64,000 nt of DNA. Source: Armatimonadota bacterium (GTDB lineage Bacteria > Armatimonadota > Zipacnadia > JAUWAU01). The position numbers and the translations under genes are program-made. Positions within the stretch are counted from its first letter, which is position 1. Every line of letters begins with the position of its first letter. Of the stretch, positions 59,892 through 64,000 are shown piece after piece. The stretch covers positions 19,210 through 83,209 of the forward strand of contig JAUWAU010000029.1 of assembly GCA_030601885.1 (NCBI GenBank). The letters are read 5' to 3'. Below the pieces are notes generated by a model. That model did no database searches. It was not told the origin of the DNA and saw only the letters and a list, made by a program, of their open reading frames with translations.

Positions 59892-60813
59892 AAGCCGTCG
59901 AGAGCAAATGGCAGAATGCGCTTTGCGAATCTACATCCTATGCGAGGATAGCCTCAGCCGACGCGGGCTGGTGGGCGAACATGGGCTGTCCATGCTGGTG
60001 GAATCGCCGGATGCCCGGGTGATGCTGGACGCCGGGCCGAGTGCCGCCACGGTGCAGAATGCGGACAGCATGGGCATTACATTGGCGCCACTGGATGCCG
60101 TCGTCGTCAGCCACGGGCACTACGACCATACGGGCGGCCTTGAGGCTGTCCTTACCAGGCTCGGCGGCGCACAGGTGGTCGCGCATCCCCTCGCTTTCCG
60201 ACCGAGATACGCCCTCCGAAGGACAGGTGCACGCCGGTACATCGGTCCTCCGCATACCGCAGACGAATACGAACGCCTGGGAGCCGACTTGGTGTTCTCC
60301 GCCGAGCCGGTCCAACTGGGTGAGTGGCTGTGGACCACCGGGGAGGTGGCACAGAACGCCAATGGCAGCACCGCCTCCGGCAAGCTGTACATCGAGGAAG
60401 CCGGCGCGCTCCTCGCGGATGATTTCCGCGACGACGTGTCGCTGGTGGCGCGGCTCGAGGACGGATTGGTGGTGCTCACCGGCTGCGGGCATGCAGGCGT
60501 GTGCAACATCGTGCGCCGGGCTCAGCGCCTTGCGGGGAGCGACCACGTTCATGCCCTCGTCGGCGGGACGCATCTGGTCGGGGCGGATGAACCGACGATT
60601 CGGCGAACGGCAGAGCACCTGTACCGGATGGGCGTGGAGGCCATCGCGCCGTGCCATTGCACGGGGTGGCGTGCCTTTGCGGCGCTCAACGAGGCGTTCG
60701 AGGGCCGTGTTGTAAAGGTGGCAACCGGCGACATCCTGGAGTTCGCGGGCAGAGGGCAGTTCCGTCTCGTTCAGCATAGTGAGCCGGTTTCTACCTCAGA
60801 AAGGAGAAGATGA
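59881..60813 (+). CDS. MBL-fold metallo-hydrolase (COG1237-like)
   Basis: 310 residues from GTG 59881, overlapping the previous stop. Metallo-beta-lactamase fold with the H-x-H-x-D-H motif in VVVSHGHYDHTGGL, the Asp of VMLDAGPS, GCGHAGVCNI and the late APCHCTGWRAF. It groups with proteins annotated as dihydropterin ribofuranosyl-aminobenzene phosphate synthase-like, whose activities are varied. In clusters of this kind it may act on a cofactor precursor, but no reaction can be assigned. The family usually binds two zinc or iron ions. Confidence 0.85.
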   Translation: MSTESRREQMAECALRIYILCEDSLSRRGLVGEHGLSMLVESPDARVMLDAGPSAATVQNADSMGITLAPLDAVVVSHGHYDHTGGLEAVLTRLGGAQVVAHPLAFRPRYALRRTGARRYIGPPHTADEYERLGADLVFSAEPVQLGEWLWTTGEVAQNANGSTASGKLYIEEAGALLADDFRDDVSLVARLEDGLVVLTGCGHAGVCNIVRRAQRLAGSDHVHALVGGTHLVGADEPTIRRTAEHLYRMGVEAIAPCHCTGWRAFAALNEAFEGRVVKVATGDILEFAGRGQFRLVQHSEPVSTSERRR

Positions 60814-60815
60814 GA

Positions 60816-61184
60816 ATGCGTTGGCGCAACATGTACTACATGACTGGCTTGCCCGGGTGGATGCGTTTCGGCTTCAGCCCGGGCTGGGTAGGGCGTAGCG
60901 CGAGCGGTTTGGGGCCGTGCGCCGAGTACCTCATGACGGAACAGTGGCCGACGCCGCAGATGCAGGCGGCATGGCAGGGAATGCAGGCAGGTCAAATGCC
61001 CACGATGCCCTGGGGCGGGCCCGCGGCAATGGCGGCGCAACCGGGGCAAGTGCCCGGGGGGCCCTTCGGCGCGCCGCCCGACCCTCGGGCGCAGCTTGAG
61101 TTTCTGAAGTCGCAGGCCGAGATGCTCAGTCAGCAGCTCGATCAGGTCCGCCAGCAGATCGAGAGCCTGGGAGGGAGCCAGTAG
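60816..61184 (+). CDS. DUF5320-like small protein with Trp/Met/Pro-rich body and coiled-coil tail
   Basis: 122 residues from ATG 60816; another ATG at 60810 is in frame and the ribosome-binding site AAGGAG is spaced better for 60816. Opening RWRNMYYMTGLPGWMRFG is characteristic of DUF5320-type proteins of NifX/MinD clusters. The middle is Gly/Pro/Met-rich. The last ~35 residues (LEFLKSQAEMLSQQL, then QIESLG) form a coiled coil. The tail resembles that of the fused NifX protein at 61275. Function unknown; a scaffold for the cluster's metalloproteins is possible. Confidence 0.75.
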   Translation: MRWRNMYYMTGLPGWMRFGFSPGWVGRSASGLGPCAEYLMTEQWPTPQMQAAWQGMQAGQMPTMPWGGPAAMAAQPGQVPGGPFGAPPDPRAQLEFLKSQAEMLSQQLDQVRQQIESLGGSQ

Positions 61185-61203
61185 TGATCTTCCGCGCGCG
61201 ACA

Positions 61204-61233
61204 GTAGGGGCGACCCGGCCGGGTCGCCCCTAC
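61204..61233. repeat. Perfect 30-base palindrome in the operon
   Basis: Arms GTAGGGGCGACCCGG and CCGGGTCGCCCCTAC with no spacer, 19 bases after the DUF5320-like stop and 41 before the next gene. A very stable hairpin; it could trim or attenuate the transcript between genes. Short GC palindromes like this are frequent between genes in several environmental phyla. Confidence 0.7.
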
Positions 61234-61274
61234 GACGGTGGCGCACCCCAGCCCTCCAGAAAGGACGATTTGGA

Positions 61275-61976
61275 ATGAAAGTGGCAATTGCTTCCTCCGG
61301 GGATGCACTCGATGCTCAAGCCGATCCTCGGTTTGGCCGGTGCGGGTTCTTCCTCATCGTGGACACAGACACCATGCAGTTCGAGGCCATGGAGAACACG
61401 GCGGCAATGCAGGGCTCCGGGGCCGGCATTGCAGCGGCACAACTCGTCGCGAACGCTGGTGCGGAGGCCGTGATCGCGGGCAACTACGGGCCCAACGCGT
61501 ACCAGGCGCTCTCCGCCGGTGGAATCAAGACCTACGTCGGGGCGCAGGGCACCGTGCGGCAGCTCGTTGAGGCCTTCAAGGGCGGACAGCTCCAGGAGCT
61601 GACCGGGCCCAGCGTGCCCGCGCACTTCGGCATAGGCGGCGGAGGTGGAGTGGGTCCGGGCACGGGGATGGGTGGCGGTATGGGTCCGGGCACGGGGATG
61701 GGTGGCGGTATGGGTATGGGCGGTGGTCGTGGCATGGGCGGCGGGCGTGGCATGGGTGGTGGCCGTGGGATGGGTATGGGCGGTGGTCGTGGCATGGGTA
61801 TGGGCGGCGGCATGGGACCCGGCATGGGCATGGGCGGTGGCATGGGCGTGGCCGCCCAGCCGCCTCAGGCACAGCCGGCCAATGTCGATGATCTCAAGGC
61901 ACAGGCTGATGCCCTTAAGAAGCAGCTCGACGATCTGCAAAAGCAGATCCAGGAGCTCGAAGATAAGGCCAAGTAG
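61275..61976 (+). CDS. NifX-domain protein fused to a Gly/Met-rich repeat and coiled coil
   Basis: 233 residues from ATG 61275. Residues 1-~115 form a PF02579-type domain (KVAIASSGDALDAQADPRFGRC, VIAGNYGPNAYQAL). Residues ~118-195 are almost pure Gly, Met and Arg with repeats of GMGGG and GRGMGGG. Residues ~200-233 are a helix (DDLKAQADALKKQL) like the coiled coil of the DUF5320-like protein before it. The Met-rich segment might bind copper or another soft metal; that is inference. The gene encodes two exact 30-base tandem copies in the repeat. It is the longest NifX protein of the operon. Confidence 0.85.
   Translation: MKVAIASSGDALDAQADPRFGRCGFFLIVDTDTMQFEAMENTAAMQGSGAGIAAAQLVANAGAEAVIAGNYGPNAYQALSAGGIKTYVGAQGTVRQLVEAFKGGQLQELTGPSVPAHFGIGGGGGVGPGTGMGGGMGPGTGMGGGMGMGGGRGMGGGRGMGGGRGMGMGGGRGMGMGGGMGPGMGMGGGMGVAAQPPQAQPANVDDLKAQADALKKQLDDLQKQIQELEDKAK
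61651..61710 (+). repeat. Tandem duplication of 30 bases in the Gly/Met coding repeat
   Basis: Two identical consecutive 30-base units (61651-61680 and 61681-61710) beginning TGGGTCCGGGCACGGGG. A 28-base unit beginning TGGGTATGGGCGGTGG recurs at 61711 and 61771. The tract is slippage-prone and remains in frame. Confidence 0.85.
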
Positions 61977-61996
61977 TCCACCGAGGGGCGAGGGCT

Positions 61997-62233
61997 ATGC
62001 CGATCTACGAGTACAAGTGCGAGGACTGCGGCACGGTGACGGAGGTGCTCACCGGACCGGGCGACGGGGCGCCGACCTGCGAGGAGTGCGGGAGCCATAG
62101 CGTGAGTCGTCTGCTTTCCGCCTTCGCCGTCGGCGGCAAGAGCTGCACGGGCGTCGGAATGTGCGAGCGACGCCCGGAGGGCCCACCCGCGGAGTGCCCC
62201 CCGGGGCGCTGCTGCGGCATTGGGGACCCTTAG
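61997..62233 (+). CDS. FmdB-family zinc-ribbon protein
   Basis: 78 residues from ATG 61997. Opening MPIYEYKCEDCG followed by PTCEECGS gives the two C-x-x-C pairs of the FmdB zinc ribbon. The tail has additional cysteines (CTGVGMC, ECPPGRCCG). Such proteins appear next to formylmethanofuran dehydrogenase and metal-cluster genes and probably bind zinc or iron. Located between the fused NifX and MinD-type ATPase. Confidence 0.9.
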   Translation: MPIYEYKCEDCGTVTEVLTGPGDGAPTCEECGSHSVSRLLSAFAVGGKSCTGVGMCERRPEGPPAECPPGRCCGIGDP

Positions 62234-62248
62234 GAGCGCTGCACAGAC

Positions 62249-63124
62249 GTGACGCACATGACCATAAGCGTAGCAGCAGGCAAGGGCGGCACGGGCAAGA
62301 CTCTGGTGGCGACGAGCCTCGCCGTGGCGCTGAATCAGGACCATTCGGGAGACGTAGAGATCCTCGACTGCGACGTCGAGGAGCCGAACGCGCACATCTT
62401 GCTCCATCCGCGCATCGCGGAGCGTCAGCCGGTGCACATCCTGGCGCCGCAGGTGGACGAAGCCGTGTGCACGCGCTGCGGGAGGTGCGCCGAGGTATGC
62501 GAGTTCAGCGCAATTGCCGTGATCCGCGAGGCCATCATCACCTTCCCCAATCTCTGCTCGGGCTGCGGCGCCTGCGCCTACGTCTGCCCGGTGGACGCCA
62601 TCAGCGAGGCGGAGCGCAATGTCGGCGCCATCGCTATCGGCGCCACAGCCGACGGCATTGCTTTCTATGAGGGCCGTGTCAACGTGGGCGAGCAGCGCAG
62701 CGGCCCCGTGACAAGGGCCGTGAAGCAGCACATTCGCAGCAACGCGATCACCCTAGTCGATGCGCCGCCCGGCACTGCCTGCCCGATGCAGGAGAGCATC
62801 GAGGGGAGCGACTACTGCATCCTGGTCACTGAGCCCACGCCCTTCGGCCTCAGCGATCTGCGCGCAGCCGTGGACACGTGCCGCAGTCTGGGCGTCGCCT
62901 GTGGGATCATCATCAATCGCGACGGCGTTGGCGATGCCGGTGTGGAGAAGTACTGTGTCCAGGAGAACCTTCCAGTACTGCTCCGCATCCCGCAGGAGCG
63001 GGCCATAGCTGAAGCATACTCGCGCGGCGAGACGCTCACGCATGCGTTTCCCGAATGGGTTGAGTCGTTCTGCGAAATGTTCGCGAAGCTGCAGAGCCAT
63101 CTTAGCGTACGGGAGGTAACGTAG
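62249..63124 (+). CDS. MinD/Mrp-type P-loop ATPase with inserted ferredoxin domain
   Basis: 291 residues from GTG 62249; ATG 62258 is also possible. Deviant Walker A GKGGTGKT at about residues 12-19 and the switch ILDCDVEEPNAH. Residues ~73-120 carry two 4Fe-4S ferredoxin motifs: CTRCGRCAEVCEF and CSGCGACAYVCPVDA. The second half has the ATPase LVDAPPGTACPM and VTEPTPFG motifs. Related ATPases occur in ORP and other metal-cluster operons and may load or deliver Fe-S clusters. Ends immediately before the next gene, whose ATG is at 63125. Confidence 0.93.
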   Translation: MTHMTISVAAGKGGTGKTLVATSLAVALNQDHSGDVEILDCDVEEPNAHILLHPRIAERQPVHILAPQVDEAVCTRCGRCAEVCEFSAIAVIREAIITFPNLCSGCGACAYVCPVDAISEAERNVGAIAIGATADGIAFYEGRVNVGEQRSGPVTRAVKQHIRSNAITLVDAPPGTACPMQESIEGSDYCILVTEPTPFGLSDLRAAVDTCRSLGVACGIIINRDGVGDAGVEKYCVQENLPVLLRIPQERAIAEAYSRGETLTHAFPEWVESFCEMFAKLQSHLSVREVT

Positions 63125-63337
63125 ATGCCACGTGGATCCGGAACGGGACAAGGTGCTGGCCAAGGTCAGGGCGCGGGACGCGGTGGCGGCCGAGGCCGCA
63201 TGGGTGGTATGGGCCTGGGGCCGGGCGGCAACTGCGTGTGTCCGAGCTGCGGCGCAACGGCCACACATCAGCGCGGTAGGCCCTGCTATCAGATGAAGTG
63301 CCCCAAGTGCGGGGCGCAAATGACGAGACCACGCTAG
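63125..63337 (+). CDS. Small Gly/Arg-rich protein with zinc ribbon
   Basis: 70 residues from ATG 63125, directly after the ATPase stop. The first half is Gly/Gln/Arg-rich (GTGQGAGQGQGAGRGGGRG). The second half has CVCPSCG and CPKCG, a zinc-ribbon or rubredoxin-like pair with an extra Cys between. Similar proteins occur in NifX/MinD clusters; function unknown. Probably cotranslated with the ATPase. Confidence 0.75.
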   Translation: MPRGSGTGQGAGQGQGAGRGGGRGRMGGMGLGPGGNCVCPSCGATATHQRGRPCYQMKCPKCGAQMTRPR

Positions 63338-63349
63338 CCAACCGGGTGG

Positions 63350-63455
63350 CACGGCTTGGTGGCCAAGCCGTGAGCACTGTGGACGCGAGTAGCACGGGTA
63401 GCGAGCTACGCGCCGTCGCCATAGCGGCTATGGCGCGTCGGCGACCCGTGCCACC
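63350..63455. repeat. Hairpin and short P palindrome within the operon
   Basis: CACGGCTTGG...CCAAGCCGTG (63350-63372) is a near copy of the hairpin at 19137. At about 63408-63443, GCGCCGTCGCCATAGC and GCTATGGCGCGTCGGCG make a short P-type palindrome. Both lie in the gap between the zinc-ribbon and final DUF5320-like genes. Confidence 0.7.
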
Positions 63456-63476
63456 CGAAACAAGGAGGTCTTGAGA

Positions 63477-63851
63477 ATGCCAGGTATGGACGGTACAGGC
63501 CCCAGAGGGATGGGGCCAATGACAGGTGGTGCGCGCGGGTGGTGTAACCCCTACAGTCCGTTGGGCGCCGGCGGGTATCCCTATGGCGGATTCGGGGCGT
63601 ATGCGCCTGGGATGATGCCCTCGGCGCCGTACGGCATGGGAGCCTATGGCGGCATGGGAGGCTATGGTGCCATGGGAGCGTACGGCGGCTGGCCGGCAGC
63701 CGGTTTTGGCATGGGTATGCCATCCTACGGCGGCATGTATCCCTATGGCCTGCCGTATGGCCGTCGGCCATTCGGGATGGGTTTTGGGATGGGCATGGGG
63801 TTTGGCGGCAGAGGCATGCGTGGGGGGCGCGGTAGAGGTATGCGGTGGTAG
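63477..63851 (+). CDS. DUF5320-like Gly/Met/Tyr-rich protein
   Basis: 124 residues from ATG 63477 (AAGGAGG eight bases upstream; a TTG at 63471 is also in frame). Opening MPGMDGTGPRGMGPMTGG is the signature of DUF5320 proteins. The rest is dominated by Gly, Met, Tyr and Pro with GYGAMGAYGG-type repeats and an Arg/Gly end. No cysteine other than Cys24. A structural or metal-binding role is possible; unknown. Last gene of the operon before the window edge. Confidence 0.85.
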   Translation: MPGMDGTGPRGMGPMTGGARGWCNPYSPLGAGGYPYGGFGAYAPGMMPSAPYGMGAYGGMGGYGAMGAYGGWPAAGFGMGMPSYGGMYPYGLPYGRRPFGMGFGMGMGFGGRGMRGGRGRGMRW

Positions 63852-63868
63852 GCTAGAGGCAATACGGT

Positions 63869-64000
63869 TCACTTAAGTATCTTGATACACTTCTCGAAGT
63901 CGATTCGCGTGGGTTTGGTGGTGCACCGCGCGCGTATTGGATATCTCCCGACGCTGCGTTTGACGGCTCGCGGATTACGGCGTCCGCGACTGGACACGAC
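63869..64000 (-). CDS. Possible 3' end of a minus-strand gene (low support)
   Basis: A minus-strand frame open from the window edge to TGA at 63871 would end in PTRIDFEKCIKILK. Equally, a plus-strand frame starting after TAG 63854 is open to the edge. Neither can be judged from this short piece; no start is visible. Confidence 0.2.
   Translation of the reverse strand, partial: VVSSRGRRNPRAVKRSVGRYPIRARCTTKPTRIDFEKCIKILK

Noticed and set aside
61651..61853. Regular repeat suggesting a CRISPR-like array
   Set aside because: Units are contiguous without spacers and code for Gly/Met repeats in frame.
1..64000. tRNA or rRNA genes
   Set aside because: Looked for T-loop (GGTTCGAAT-like) and rRNA-like stretches; nothing convincing was found by eye.

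Overview
The window is about 63% G+C, with tightly packed genes, many GTG/TTG starts and strong Shine-Dalgarno sites. It looks like a chromosomal segment of an uncultured, carbohydrate-degrading bacterium. The mix of sulfatases, DUF1565 and DUF4091 secreted proteins, a GH5 enzyme, a pectate lyase, a flotillin/PspA island and a NifX/MinD-ferredoxin cluster fits the Armatimonadota, Planctomycetota or Hydrogenedentota style of genome. No rRNA or taxonomic marker is present, so this placement is inference. The NifX/MinD-ferredoxin cluster suggests an at least facultatively anaerobic life.

Layout. 1-4.6 kb: a truncated DUF4091-type lipoprotein, argininosuccinate synthase and a LarA-family lactate racemase homologue, all on the minus strand. 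4.8-12.6 kb: four secreted proteins on the plus strand (unknown, tandem beta-helix, serine hydrolase, beta-propeller with FN3 domains). 12.6-13.3 kb: a DUF104/PIN toxin-antitoxin pair. 13.4-19.4 kb: a membrane-stress island made of an NtrC/PspF-type regulator, a sigma-54-type promoter, two PspA paralogues, an NfeD-like protein and a flotillin. 19.4-20.1 kb: a dense block of composite palindromic repeats. 20.1-39.6 kb: catabolic and secreted enzymes (aconitase X, pectate lyase, CocE hydrolase, a GH2-like protein, three sulfatases, a DUF4185 protein, a sugar isomerase, a frameshifted FAD oxidoreductase, a GH5 and an esterase). 39.9-53.9 kb: an exopolysaccharide assembly locus (Wzz-like, AP-superfamily hydrolase, Wzx, O-antigen ligase, two glycosyltransferases, a kinase-like protein, a methyltransferase and a polyprenyl-phosphate sugar transferase). 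54-58.9 kb: a DUF4091 protein, a TauE/SafE permease and a beta-helix protein. 59-63.9 kb: a PadR-controlled operon of NifX-like proteins, a metallo-beta-lactamase, a MinD-type ATPase with ferredoxin domains, zinc ribbons and Gly/Met-rich DUF5320-like proteins, resembling the orange-protein (ORP) clusters of anaerobes.

Most notable signals. (1) A family of composite palindromic repeats lies between genes and has also entered the GH2-like gene twice without closing its reading frame. (2) The PspA-flotillin island has a near-consensus -24/-12 promoter beside a regulator whose GAFTGA loop is degenerate. (3) The PadR regulator has a perfect inverted-repeat operator over its own promoter and a second, related site in front of the NifX/MinD operon. 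(4) A NifX domain is fused to a long Gly/Met repeat and a coiled coil.
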